In this document: positions 1-7,901 of the stretch, piece by piece
Position numbering within the stretch: the first letter of the stretch is position 1
Layout of the letters: each line of letters starts with the position of its first letter
The notes under the pieces: model-generated
The model's database searches: none
The model's input: the letters and a program-made list of their open reading frames with translations, nothing else
What the model was told of the DNA's origin: nothing
DNA from: an uncultured Gallionellaceae bacterium
GTDB lineage: Bacteria > Pseudomonadota > Gammaproteobacteria > Burkholderiales > Gallionellaceae
Assembly: GCA_903913145.1 (NCBI GenBank)
Contig: CAIWKC010000171.1
Coordinates: 1-35,089, forward strand
DNA: 35,089 bases
Reading direction: 5' to 3'
Translations under genes and position numbers: made by a program

Positions 1-1431
1 CAAGTTGATAGGGTAATACGGGAAATTATTCCCGGGCATGAGATTGCCTCTATCATTGACAATATCGGCTTGCCCTACAGCGGTATCAATTTATCCTACA
101 GCAACTCGGGTACGATTGGAACGCTTGATGCCGAAATTCTTATTTCGCTTAAACCAGACCACCATCCGAGCAGAGAATACATCGACAAAATTCCGGCAGA
201 ACTCGGCAAACGATTTCCGGGTGTTGAATTCTTTTTCCAGCCGGCAGATATCGTGGCGCAGATTCTGAATTTCGGTATTCCGGCAGCGATAGATGTGCAG
301 ATCTATGGCAGCAATGTAGCAGAAAATACTATTTTCGCCGGTAAGTTGATGAACAGAATAAAATCAATTAGCGGCGCAGTGGATGTACATATCCATCAGC
401 GCAACGATGCACCGGTAATCTCTCTCAGTATGGATCGCCCGCGTTTGCAAAGTATTGGAATCAGCCCTTTCGACGTCGCACAGAATATATTGCTGCCGCT
501 ATCCGGAAGTTTACAAACGCAGCCGATCTTCTGGCTCAATCCGGCAAATAGTGTGGTGTACAACATGACTGCACAGATGCCGCAATACAAGATAAATTCC
601 CTCGACGACATACTGCATCTGCCCGTGAATGCAGCAGGGGCGACTGGGAATCCATCTCAGGATTTGGGAAACCTGGTGAGGGTTGCGCCGACCAGAGAAG
701 CGGCAATTGTGACGCGCTACAACATTATGATTTCTGTCGATATATTCGCAAACGTGCGGGGTAGAGATCTGGGCTCGGTCGCCAAGGAAATACAAGCACT
801 CATCGAAGATGCGAAGCCAAATTTGCCAAAGGGAAGTCGCATCGCTTTGCGTGGGCAGGTACAGACTATGCAGTCGTCCTATATAGGTCTCGGTGTAGGT
901 ATATTGGGTGCCATTGTTTTGATTTATCTGCTGATTGTGGTTAATTTCCAATCGTGGCTAGATCCACTCATCATAATTTCTGCGCTTCCGGCTGCGTTAG
1001 CCGGGATTGCCTGGATGCTGATATTGACAGGAACGGATCTGAGCGTGCCAGCACTGACCGGTGCAATCATGACAATGGGTGTGGCGACTGCCAATAGTAT
1101 TCTCGTTATCGCTTTTGCGCGACAAAGGTTGGACGCTGGCTTGCCACCGCTTTCAGCAGCACTTGAAGCCGGTGCAACTAGACTACGTCCGGTGCTGATG
1201 ACAGCCATGGCAATGATTCTCGGCATGATACCGATGGCGATCGGCCTGGGTGAAGGTGCAGAACAGAATGCACCGCTAGGGCGAGCCGTGATCGGTGGTT
1301 TGGTTTTTGCCACCGTGTCGACACTCCTTTTTGTACCCATCGTTTTTGCCACATTCCATCAGCGGCTCGCAACGCGCAAAGCGCGTAAAAATAGCGACGA
1401 CGCTGCTAATCCCATTGACGCATCTGCCTAG
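1..1431 (+). CDS. RND efflux transporter permease, HAE-1/AcrB type (5' partial)
   Basis: This is the C-terminal 476 residues of an inner-membrane proton-driven RND pump; the frame is open from base 1, so the start lies outside the window. What is present corresponds to about half of a usual permease of about 1,040 residues. The first ~270 residues are the second periplasmic (pore/docking) loop. From about residue 290 come the last transmembrane helices, with the typical stretches VNFQSWLDPLIIISALPAA, TGAIMTMGVATANSILVI and EAGATRLRPVLMTAMAMI. Those segments match the HAE-1 family known for drugs, dyes and detergents; the substrate cannot be told from this fragment. The adaptor gene starts 10 bases after the stop and the outer-membrane gene overlaps that one, so the three form one operon. 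Having the permease first is not the most common order. Family call certain, substrate unknown. Confidence 0.95.
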   Translation, partial: QVDRVIREIIPGHEIASIIDNIGLPYSGINLSYSNSGTIGTLDAEILISLKPDHHPSREYIDKIPAELGKRFPGVEFFFQPADIVAQILNFGIPAAIDVQIYGSNVAENTIFAGKLMNRIKSISGAVDVHIHQRNDAPVISLSMDRPRLQSIGISPFDVAQNILLPLSGSLQTQPIFWLNPANSVVYNMTAQMPQYKINSLDDILHLPVNAAGATGNPSQDLGNLVRVAPTREAAIVTRYNIMISVDIFANVRGRDLGSVAKEIQALIEDAKPNLPKGSRIALRGQVQTMQSSYIGLGVGILGAIVLIYLLIVVNFQSWLDPLIIISALPAALAGIAWMLILTGTDLSVPALTGAIMTMGVATANSILVIAFARQRLDAGLPPLSAALEAGATRLRPVLMTAMAMILGMIPMAIGLGEGAEQNAPLGRAVIGGLVFATVSTLLFVPIVFATFHQRLATRKARKNSDDAANPIDASA

Positions 1432-1441
1432 GAAATAAAAC

Positions 1442-2617
1442 ATGAATGAAAAGCGCCATTCACATCAGGGTTTACCGGAATTTCATATTCACGGGGCTCA
1501 TCATCAAAGTGGCCGCCACCAAGTGGTTCGTTTTGCTTGGGTAGCCACAGCCGTTGTTTTTACATTGCTACTACTTGGCCTGGGCAGGGCAATGTTTGTT
1601 CGACATGCCGAGGCGGATATTTTAGCTGCACGTGCGATAGAAAGTGCAATTCTGCAAGTAAAGATAGTTCAACCGGGTACAAGTGGTTACGAAACTAAAT
1701 TGACCTTGCCCAGCAGCTTGCAAGGTATCAACCAGTCGCAGATTTACGCGCGTACCAACGGCTATGTAAAGCAATGGTTCAAAGATATCGGCCAGCCGGT
1801 AAAGAAGGGTGAGTTGTTGGCAATACTCGATATTCCCGATGTGAACAAACAGGTTGAAGAAGCAAATGCGAATTTTGAATTGGCCAAAATTGCTTACGAA
1901 CGTTGGGGTAGGCTACGCCAGCTTGATGCAGTTTCGCAACAAGAATATGACGATAAGGCAGGTGTCTATAAGCAAACAGAGGCGGTGTTAAAGCGTTTGC
2001 AAGAGCAACAAAATTTTGGAAAAGTAGTTGCGCCTTTTGATGGCATTGTGTCAAAACGAAATGTCGATAATGGTGATCTGATCAACGCTGGAAATGGCGG
2101 TACAGGGCAAGCGTTGTTTACGGTCTCACAAATTGACAAGTTACGCTTGTACGTATACGTGCCGCAAGATCGCGCCGCGCGAATACGCATTGGTGACAGC
2201 GTGGATATTTTGCGATCAGATGTGGCAGACAAACCAGCAAAAGGCCAGATCGTGCGTACAGCCGGGGCCATTGATCCAACCACAAGAACGTTGCAAATAG
2301 AAATCCAGGTGCCGAATGCGGACCATAGCCTCCTGCCAGGGGCCTATGTGGATGTTGCGCTAACGCTTAAAACCGAAAGCATTTTAATTTTGCCGACCAA
2401 CGCATTGAAGTTCAATTCCGCAGGTAGCTTGGTAGCGATTGTGCAACCGGACAATAAAATCAGAATGCAGCCAGTCACGTTGGGAATCGATTTCGGGCGC
2501 GATGTCGAAATCAAAAAAGGCCTGACAGCCGATGACAAAGTGGTAATGAATCCCCCTGATTCGATCAGCGATGGCCAAGCAGTTGCAATCGTTCCAGAGG
2601 TGCCCAAGGGAAAATGA
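1442..2617 (+). CDS. RND efflux periplasmic adaptor (membrane fusion protein)
   Basis: This 391-residue adaptor should link the upstream permease to the outer-membrane channel encoded downstream. A single membrane anchor lies at about residues 30-52 (FAWVATAVVFTLLLLGLG). It is followed by the lipoyl/barrel-sandwich halves (near YARTNGYVKQWFKDIGQPVKKGE and APFDGIVSKRNVDNGDLI), a coiled-coil hairpin of about 60 residues between them, and a beta-barrel region with DPTTRTLQIEIQVPN and LLPGAYVDV. These are family hallmarks of HlyD/AcrA-like adaptors. The cytoplasmic N-terminus before the anchor is unusual: seven histidines in the first 27 residues. The stop codon overlaps the next start (ATGA at 2614-2617), indicating translational coupling. 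Confidence 0.93.
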   Translation: MNEKRHSHQGLPEFHIHGAHHQSGRHQVVRFAWVATAVVFTLLLLGLGRAMFVRHAEADILAARAIESAILQVKIVQPGTSGYETKLTLPSSLQGINQSQIYARTNGYVKQWFKDIGQPVKKGELLAILDIPDVNKQVEEANANFELAKIAYERWGRLRQLDAVSQQEYDDKAGVYKQTEAVLKRLQEQQNFGKVVAPFDGIVSKRNVDNGDLINAGNGGTGQALFTVSQIDKLRLYVYVPQDRAARIRIGDSVDILRSDVADKPAKGQIVRTAGAIDPTTRTLQIEIQVPNADHSLLPGAYVDVALTLKTESILILPTNALKFNSAGSLVAIVQPDNKIRMQPVTLGIDFGRDVEIKKGLTADDKVVMNPPDSISDGQAVAIVPEVPKGK

Positions 2618-4074
2618 ATAATCCAGGCTTTTTTACGATTACTTTGGGCGTGTCGCTTTTGTGTACGGCATGCGGTTCTGTGGGCCCGGATTACAATCGC
2701 CCTACGGTGGCGGATATACCAACGGAGTGGAAAATAGCAGCCAGTTGGCAGCAAGCGAGTCCGGCGGATGGAATTCCAAAAAAAGAATGGTGGAAAACAT
2801 TCGGAGACAAGAAGCTTGATGAACTAGAAGCCAATTGCCTGAAAGAAAACCCGAACTTGAAAGCAGCCGTGGCACGACTCGATCAGGCACTCGCACAAAG
2901 TAATGCACATGGTGCAGGAGCAACACCGACTGTAGCCCTGAATGCGGGTGCGTCGCGAAGTCTGATTTCAGCAAATCGGCCGCTGGGAAATTACGCTGTT
3001 CCCAACAACAGCACCGTGCAAAACGATTTCAAGCCGAATGTAACGGTAAGCTATGAAGTTGATTGGTTGGGGCACGTACGACGCGACATTGAGAGTGCGC
3101 GTGCAAGCGCAGAACAGGCCGCTGCGGATCGAGAAAATGTCCGCCTTGTATTAACTGCCCAAGTTGCATCAGCCTATTTTCAGCTGCGTCAATTGGATGA
3201 GGAAATTAGTTTTGTAACCAGTTCGATTACGTTGCAAGAAAAAGTTCTTGATTTGACTCGTATACGTCAAGAAAATGGTGCGGCAGCGGAGAGCGATGTG
3301 CTATTGCAAAGTGCAATGGCCGAGTCCAGTAGTGCACAACTCGAATTGCTCAAGAACCAGCGCAAGCAAGCCGAAGATCTGCTCGCAACTCTGACCGGTG
3401 TGCCTGCTGCAAGTTTTAGTTTGAGCAGTGGCACATTGCCTGTGGCACCACCTGTTGTTCCTGCCGGTGTACCAGCAAATTTGCTTGAGAGGCGTCCGGA
3501 TATTGCCTCGGCAGAACGCGCAATGGCAGCAGCTAATGCTCAGATTGGTGTTGCGAAGGCGGCGTATTTTCCCTCCCTGAATCTGACTCCTGCTCTGGCA
3601 GGATTTGAATCAAATAACCTGTCTACCCTCTTTTCTACACCTTCACTGGTTTGGTCTATCGGAGTGCAAGCCTCTCAGAACCTATTTGATGGCGGCAGAA
3701 ATCGAGCGGGTGTCGATTTCGCGAAAGCGGGTTACGTCGTAGCTCTCGCCAATTACAGGCAGTCAGTATTGGTGGCGATTCAAGAAACTCAGGATGCACT
3801 GAACACTTTGCATGGTTTGAGTGCCGCAAAACAAAAACAGGAAGCAGCAGTACGCAACCAAAACCGTGCTTATGAAATCACAGTGTTGCGCTACAAAGAA
3901 GGTCTGGACAATGCCTTGACGCTGGCAACTATCCAACAGAATCAATTATCAGCTTTGCGTGTGCAGTCACAGATACGCGGAGGACTGTTTCTCTCGGCTG
4001 TAAGTTTGCTTAAAGCATTGGGTGGTGGCTGGCAAGATTCTGAAATGAACGAAAACTCAAGAACAATGAACTGA
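2614..4074 (+). CDS. Outer-membrane efflux lipoprotein, TolC/NodT family
   Basis: The 486-residue product is the outer-membrane channel of the tripartite pump. It starts with a lipoprotein signal peptide ending in LCTAC, so Cys20 is the expected lipidated residue. The sequence after it (GSVGPDYNRPTV) is the usual start of NodT-type outer-membrane factors. Two OEP repeats follow, with the conserved NLLERRPDIASAERAMAAAN segment in the second half and long amphipathic helices that build the periplasmic tunnel. Length is normal for the family. The start codon overlaps the adaptor stop by four bases. A perfect 12-base palindrome lies 12 bases after the stop; there is no clear T-tract terminator. 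Confidence 0.95.
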   Translation: MNNPGFFTITLGVSLLCTACGSVGPDYNRPTVADIPTEWKIAASWQQASPADGIPKKEWWKTFGDKKLDELEANCLKENPNLKAAVARLDQALAQSNAHGAGATPTVALNAGASRSLISANRPLGNYAVPNNSTVQNDFKPNVTVSYEVDWLGHVRRDIESARASAEQAAADRENVRLVLTAQVASAYFQLRQLDEEISFVTSSITLQEKVLDLTRIRQENGAAAESDVLLQSAMAESSSAQLELLKNQRKQAEDLLATLTGVPAASFSLSSGTLPVAPPVVPAGVPANLLERRPDIASAERAMAAANAQIGVAKAAYFPSLNLTPALAGFESNNLSTLFSTPSLVWSIGVQASQNLFDGGRNRAGVDFAKAGYVVALANYRQSVLVAIQETQDALNTLHGLSAAKQKQEAAVRNQNRAYEITVLRYKEGLDNALTLATIQQNQLSALRVQSQIRGGLFLSAVSLLKALGGGWQDSEMNENSRTMN

Positions 4075-4459
4075 AAGCAAAATTGTATAGCGCTATATTA
4101 AGTTGTCCAAGAGAATTGATATTGCTAAAAATTCGGACATATTGCGATTTGGCTTGCATAACTAATTAATTTCAAATCATTAAAAAGTAGCATAGCATTT
4201 ATATGCGCAATTAATTTATTCAGCATGGCTGATACAGTCAGCCGTAAATCACATAGTTATCTAGACCCTGTGGCAAGCATATAGACCAAATGGCATATTG
4301 TTTTTTTCAGTAAGTTGATGTAACTTTATTTCCCCACAAATATGACGGATGCTTCGCTATTTTTTACTATGAGCTACTCAATTTCGTTCTTAATTTGTTG
4401 GTGTTACGGCGCTTTAGCGCCCACTAGAAATAACTAAATATAAAGTTCAGGGAATAGTC
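4075..4459. other. Intergenic region with palindromes and leader hairpins
   Basis: These 385 bases are AT-rich and hold no convincing gene. I see a perfect 12-base palindrome TATAGCGCTATA (4086-4097), a six-pair hairpin GGCTGA/TCAGCC with a five-base loop (4227-4243), and a GC-rich five-pair hairpin GGCGC-TTTA-GCGCC (4408-4421) 38 bases before the GGDEF gene start. None has a following T-run, so they are not obvious terminators; operator or leader-RNA roles are possible. No promoter stands out. Confidence 0.6.
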
Positions 4460-5953
4460 ATGTTATTACCAGAAAATAAATCAAGCTATTCCAATTTGCC
4501 AAATCAGGGACAACTATCACCTCATTTAACTTCAGGCACACACCGTACTCATTCTTTGCAAAAGGAATCATCATCACTGTCGGAAGAAAAGAAATTTAAT
4601 GAGCTACGGATGGAAAATGCTGAATTGAGACGAGTGCAGGTTGAGCTTGAGAAAACTTTAGACCATTTCATTCAAATTTATGACAGTGCTCCGGTTGGAT
4701 ACTTTACGCTGAGCAGTAAAGGCATAATCGATGCAGTCAATTTAACAGGCGCTTCTTTTCTCGGATTAGAACGCGACAAATTGCTCAGGAAATTTCTTTC
4801 ACGTTTTATTTCTCCTGAAGATAAAAATAACTGGCAACAGTTCTTTGCCGACGCTCAGACTGGCAGCGGTAAACTTGATCGAGAGTTAACTTTAGTTAAA
4901 AACGACGGCTCAAAATTTTATGCGCATTTGGAATCCAATCGCGCGATAAATGATATGAATGAACCGGAATTTCGTATTGTGTTAACTGATATTTCAAAAA
5001 GAAAGCACGCTGAATATGCATTGCGTGAACAGGAAGTATTTTTTAACATGATCGCGGAGAACTCAGACGAGTTTGTAGCTGTATTGGACTTGAAGGGGAG
5101 AAGACTCTACAACAGCCAGTCATACGGTAAACTATTTGGAAATGTAGATACTCTGATCGGAACGGACTCCTTCGCCGAGATTCATCCTGAGGATAGGAAA
5201 TATCTGCAGCAGGTATTCAACGAGACTGTGCAAACAGGCCACGGCATGCAGGCGGACTTTCGCTTTGTATTACCCGATGGCAATATTCGGCATATGGAAT
5301 CGCGTGGAACGCTGGTGAGAAACAGCAATGGTATAGCGTTAAGAGTAGTTGTAGTTTCACGTGATATAACCGAGCGAATTCTGGCAGCGGAGAAGATCAG
5401 TAGCTTGGCCTTATATGACGCGCTCACTGGAAAATCGAATCGTCGTTTGTTGCACGACCGGCTTGAACATGTCATGACGGAAAATAAACGCAGAGGAAAT
5501 TTCGGTGCATTGCTTTTCATTGATCTTGATAACTTCAGGATTTTCAATGAACAATTTGGCAAAGCAATCGGAGATTCATTGTTGGTTGAAGTGGCTAGCC
5601 GTCTCAGTAATTGTGTGCGTGAGGTTGACACGGTATCGCGATTGGATGGAGATGAATTCGTGGTAATGCTTGGCGAGTTAAATGCAGATAAAGTCGCTTC
5701 ATCTAATCAGGCAGGTGTGGTGGCTGAAAAAATCCACAATGTTTTAGCAGAGCCCTATATTTTGACTGTCGGGAATGAAGGCAGTGAGATTACCGGCAAG
5801 AAGTATTACATTACTGCGAGCATTGGCGTTTTTTTATTTAGTCATACCGATAGTGGAGCCGGCGATATTCTAAAACGTGCGGATATGGCGATGTTTCAGG
5901 CTAAAAACAAAGGAAAAAATTTGATTTGTTTTTTTGATTCAAATTCAGACTAA
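4460..5953 (+). CDS. PAS-PAS-GGDEF sensor, probable diguanylate cyclase
   Basis: This soluble 497-residue protein has a short coiled coil (about 40-70), two PAS domains (about 70-180 and 190-310, the second ending in DITERILAAE), and a C-terminal GGDEF domain from about 315. It has no membrane helices, so it should sense a cytoplasmic cue. The signature reads DGDEF (residues 396-400) in the context SRLDGDEFVVML, so the first Gly is Asp. The inhibitory I-site RxxD (R387-D390, REVD) is at the normal distance of five residues before the signature. The nucleotide-binding stretch is LDNFRIFNEQFG, slightly off the usual FKxVNDxxGH. Known variants with a changed first residue can still be active, so cyclase activity with c-di-GMP feedback is likely but not certain. 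There is no EAL domain. The ribosome site AGGGAA supports this start. Confidence 0.9.
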   Translation: MLLPENKSSYSNLPNQGQLSPHLTSGTHRTHSLQKESSSLSEEKKFNELRMENAELRRVQVELEKTLDHFIQIYDSAPVGYFTLSSKGIIDAVNLTGASFLGLERDKLLRKFLSRFISPEDKNNWQQFFADAQTGSGKLDRELTLVKNDGSKFYAHLESNRAINDMNEPEFRIVLTDISKRKHAEYALREQEVFFNMIAENSDEFVAVLDLKGRRLYNSQSYGKLFGNVDTLIGTDSFAEIHPEDRKYLQQVFNETVQTGHGMQADFRFVLPDGNIRHMESRGTLVRNSNGIALRVVVVSRDITERILAAEKISSLALYDALTGKSNRRLLHDRLEHVMTENKRRGNFGALLFIDLDNFRIFNEQFGKAIGDSLLVEVASRLSNCVREVDTVSRLDGDEFVVMLGELNADKVASSNQAGVVAEKIHNVLAEPYILTVGNEGSEITGKKYYITASIGVFLFSHTDSGAGDILKRADMAMFQAKNKGKNLICFFDSNSD

Positions 5954-5961
5954 GTCTGTTC

Positions 5962-5974
5962 AGCTTTAAAAGCT
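5962..5974. repeat. Palindrome between convergent genes
   Basis: AGCTTT-A-AAAGCT is a perfect inverted repeat with a one-base centre, midway between the stop codons of the GGDEF gene (+) and the reductase gene (-). A second small palindrome (CAGAC-TAA-GTCTG) covers the GGDEF stop codon. Together they may help end both transcripts, but no T-run follows. Confidence 0.4.
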
Positions 5975-6003
5975 AAGTCCGGGAACAACTCAAAATCACT
6001 CAG

Positions 6004-6999
6004 TCAAGCAGATATTGTCTTGGAAGCGCTTCGAGGAACAAGCACAAATGGGTCGGCGTAAATGTTTCCAGTGGAAGCACCAGCCAAGAAAGCGAGTTTC
6101 TTGCCGGTTGACACCATTTTAGGATGACCACACAGAAAAACACGCCACCCGGAAAGATCCTGATTTTCTTTGAATGCAACCTCTTGAGCTCTTCCGGCAG
6201 CAAAACCCTGTGGAACAGTTTTTCCGGAAATGCAGGGCGTGTAGTTGAAATGGTCAAATTGTAATGCCAGCGATTTTAATTCCTCGGATAGGTAGACTAA
6301 GTCGGGCGAGTTGCTGCCGTGATACAACTTAATCGTGCCACTGTGTCCTTGGAAAAGCGCGTCACGAACGATGCCATATAACGGGGCTAGCCCTGTTCCG
6401 GTCGCAATGAGCAAGAGTTTCTGGTCGGGCATATCCGGTACGTAAAAACAATCACCGCTCGCGTCTGATATATCGACATTGTCGCCAACTTTCAGATCAT
6501 GATGAACCCAATGACTGACTAAACCATCGGGGAGTTTTCTGATGTGAAACTGAAGTTGATCATCAATTCCAGGCACGCTTGCCAAAGAATAAGCTCGGGA
6601 TGTGGCATTGTCCTTGAACAAGTTGATGAATTGACCGGCTTTATAATTAAATTTGGTATTGAGCGCTAATTTGAGGCGAACAATTTGAGTGTTCAAAAAA
6701 TCTATCTCAGCAACGGTAGCAGAAAGTTTTCCTAATCCGGTCATTGGAAGTCTGATCTGCACGTCTTCCTGCGGGTGGAAAGAACAGGCTAGAAAATAAT
6801 TTTGCGCTACGAGTGTGTTTTTTAAACCGGGTTGTGCAGTTGCGGGAATATTGCCTGAAATTGCCTGCATCAAACAAGTTTGACAAATTCCAGCATGACA
6901 CGAAGATGGAATAGACACGCCATGGGCAGTCAAACAGTCGAGCACAGATTCTTGCTCCTTGCACTGGTATGACTGCCCCTGGTAAGTGATACATGGCAT
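6004..6999 (-). CDS. [2Fe-2S] ferredoxin-FAD/NAD(P)H oxidoreductase
   Basis: This 331-residue electron-transfer flavoprotein has three domains in order. An N-terminal plant-type ferredoxin carries cluster cysteines C34, C39, C42 and C72 (SCHAGICQTC ... FLACSFHP). A flavin-binding barrel carries the FAD motif RAYSLASVP. A C-terminal NAD(P) domain carries LIATGTGLAPLYGIV and the late CGHPKM motif. The layout resembles the reductases of bacterial oxygenases, phenol hydroxylase and CDP-6-deoxyglucoseen, which pass electrons from NAD(P)H to an iron partner. No oxygenase is encoded here. The gene lies 14 bases downstream of a truncated haemoglobin on the same strand, which makes that globin the likely partner (inference). 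The ribosome site is poor, suggesting coupled translation; ATG at 6994 is out of frame. Confidence 0.9.
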   Translation of the reverse strand: MPCITYQGQSYQCKEQESVLDCLTAHGVSIPSSCHAGICQTCLMQAISGNIPATAQPGLKNTLVAQNYFLACSFHPQEDVQIRLPMTGLGKLSATVAEIDFLNTQIVRLKLALNTKFNYKAGQFINLFKDNATSRAYSLASVPGIDDQLQFHIRKLPDGLVSHWVHHDLKVGDNVDISDASGDCFYVPDMPDQKLLLIATGTGLAPLYGIVRDALFQGHSGTIKLYHGSNSPDLVYLSEELKSLALQFDHFNYTPCISGKTVPQGFAAGRAQEVAFKENQDLSGWRVFLCGHPKMVSTGKKLAFLAGASTGNIYADPFVLVPRSASKTISA

Positions 7000-7013
7000 G
7001 TCGTGTTACTTGA

Positions 7014-7379
7014 CTATTTTCCTAAAACATCATTACGCGTACTTTCGGCAACAGCAGCGGCTTGACCGATCAAATCTGCCGGCACATTGAGTTCTTTCAG
7101 CGTTGCCCCCAGATGTTCCATTACAGCATCAAAATGAGAATCATTGAGGCCATTTTTAACCAAATGCGCATGGCCTTTTCTCATGTCTTCGCCACTGTAC
7201 TTATTTGGTCCACCAAAAGCAACGGTCAAAAATGCTTTTTGCTTTGCCGCCTGCTTCGCCATGTCAACACCATCAAAAAAATGCTTTATGCGATCATCTT
7301 TTAATACTTTACGGTAGAAAATATCAACTGCAGCATTAACTGCACCCTCACCACCAATTTTTTCGTATAAGCTACTCAT
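7014..7379 (-). CDS. glbN: Group 1 truncated haemoglobin
   Basis: The 121-residue protein matches group I truncated haemoglobins (GlbN/trHbN). It begins MSSLYEKIGGEGAV and keeps the B10 tyrosine (Y22 in FYRKVL), distal glutamines around 43-47, the FGGPNKYSG turn and the proximal haem histidine H70 in RKGHAHLV. Such proteins bind O2 and NO, and several oxidise NO to nitrate. I place the start at 7379 because TAGGGGGA lies just upstream; an in-frame start at 7412 would add 11 unconserved residues. The reductase gene follows after 14 bases. The leader is about 110 bases, and the candidate promoter carries an NsrR-like operator, which fits a role in nitric oxide defence. Confidence 0.93.
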   Translation of the reverse strand: MSSLYEKIGGEGAVNAAVDIFYRKVLKDDRIKHFFDGVDMAKQAAKQKAFLTVAFGGPNKYSGEDMRKGHAHLVKNGLNDSHFDAVMEHLGATLKELNVPADLIGQAAAVAESTRNDVLGK

Positions 7380-7478
7380 ATTTTTTCCCCCTAATATTCT
7401 GTTTAACTTCAATTTTTAATCATACATTCAATTAACCAATAACAAATTTGCGTTACATTCAAAATCGAACAAACATTT

Positions 7479-7501
7479 AAAATGTACTGCAAATGCATCT
7501 T
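7479..7501 (-). promoter_or_regulatory. Candidate NsrR operator
   Basis: The 23 bases match the NsrR consensus (AAGATGYATTT, one base, AAATRCATCTT) at all but three positions. The right half AAATGCATCTT is perfect; the left half reads AAAATGTACTG. It overlaps the -10 of the candidate globin promoter. NsrR is the [2Fe-2S] nitric oxide-sensing repressor that controls hmp and related genes in proteobacteria. An overlapping perfect palindrome ACATTT-A-AAATGT sits at 7473-7485. The nsrR gene is not in this window. Confidence 0.75.
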
Positions 7502-7526
7502 ATTTGAAGAATCGATTTGATGTCAA
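7497..7526 (-). promoter_or_regulatory. Candidate sigma-70 promoter of the globin-reductase operon
   Basis: On the minus strand, TTGACA (7521-7526) is a consensus -35, followed by 18 bases and TAAGAT (7497-7502), four of six to the -10 consensus. Transcription would start near 7490, inside the NsrR-like site, a classic repression geometry. A second weaker -10-like hexamer, TATGAT, lies closer to the gene at 7419-7424. Confidence 0.6.
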
Positions 7527-7901
7527 GTCGAAAGATTAATCAGACTCAAGGGGGCGTTTCAAAAATAAACTCTACATGCCATGATGATGTTGAAGGGGAA
7601 ATTTTTGATCGGGACAATGTTTTTTGATAACAAGCGGGCCGCGAAACAGAATCAGGCAAAAATAGAATGTTTAAAGGGGGCCGCACAATTTAGCAGCCAT
7701 AAATAATTGCAGAGGTGCATTTTTTTAAAAAGACTAAGGGAAGTTAAGGGTACACTCACAATAGATTCTAAATAGCCTTTTGCGGCAAAATTTAAAGGAT
7801 GATTGTTTTATTGAGAAGTTTAATATTTTGGTAATTAACGTAGTTGGCAGAATAAAATTGACTATTTGGAAAATCACCACAAAACATATGGAGAAATATT
7901 A

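Larger units (their letters stand above)
7380..7901. other. Divergent intergenic region, globin / outer-membrane barrel
   Basis: This 522-base region separates two divergent genes. The left third carries the candidate promoter and operator of the globin operon. The remainder (about 7530-7880) contains several runs of A/T and G but no gene that I can support. A 41-codon frame beginning with three ATGs near 7580 lacks a ribosome site. The barrel gene must have its promoter here, but none is clear. Confidence 0.6.

Noticed and set aside
924-1352. Long minus-strand frames inside the permease, and similar ones inside metH, fdsA and mpl
   Set aside because: They are antisense shadows of strongly supported genes, with no ribosome sites or family features.
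7585-7640. FNR/Anr boxes (TTGAT-N4-ATCAA) near TTGATCGGGACAAT and TTGATAACAAG
   Set aside because: Only the left halves match; the right halves do not.
7580-7705. 41-codon plus-strand frame starting with three ATGs
   Set aside because: No ribosome site, no recognisable features, and AT/G-run composition like the surrounding spacer.
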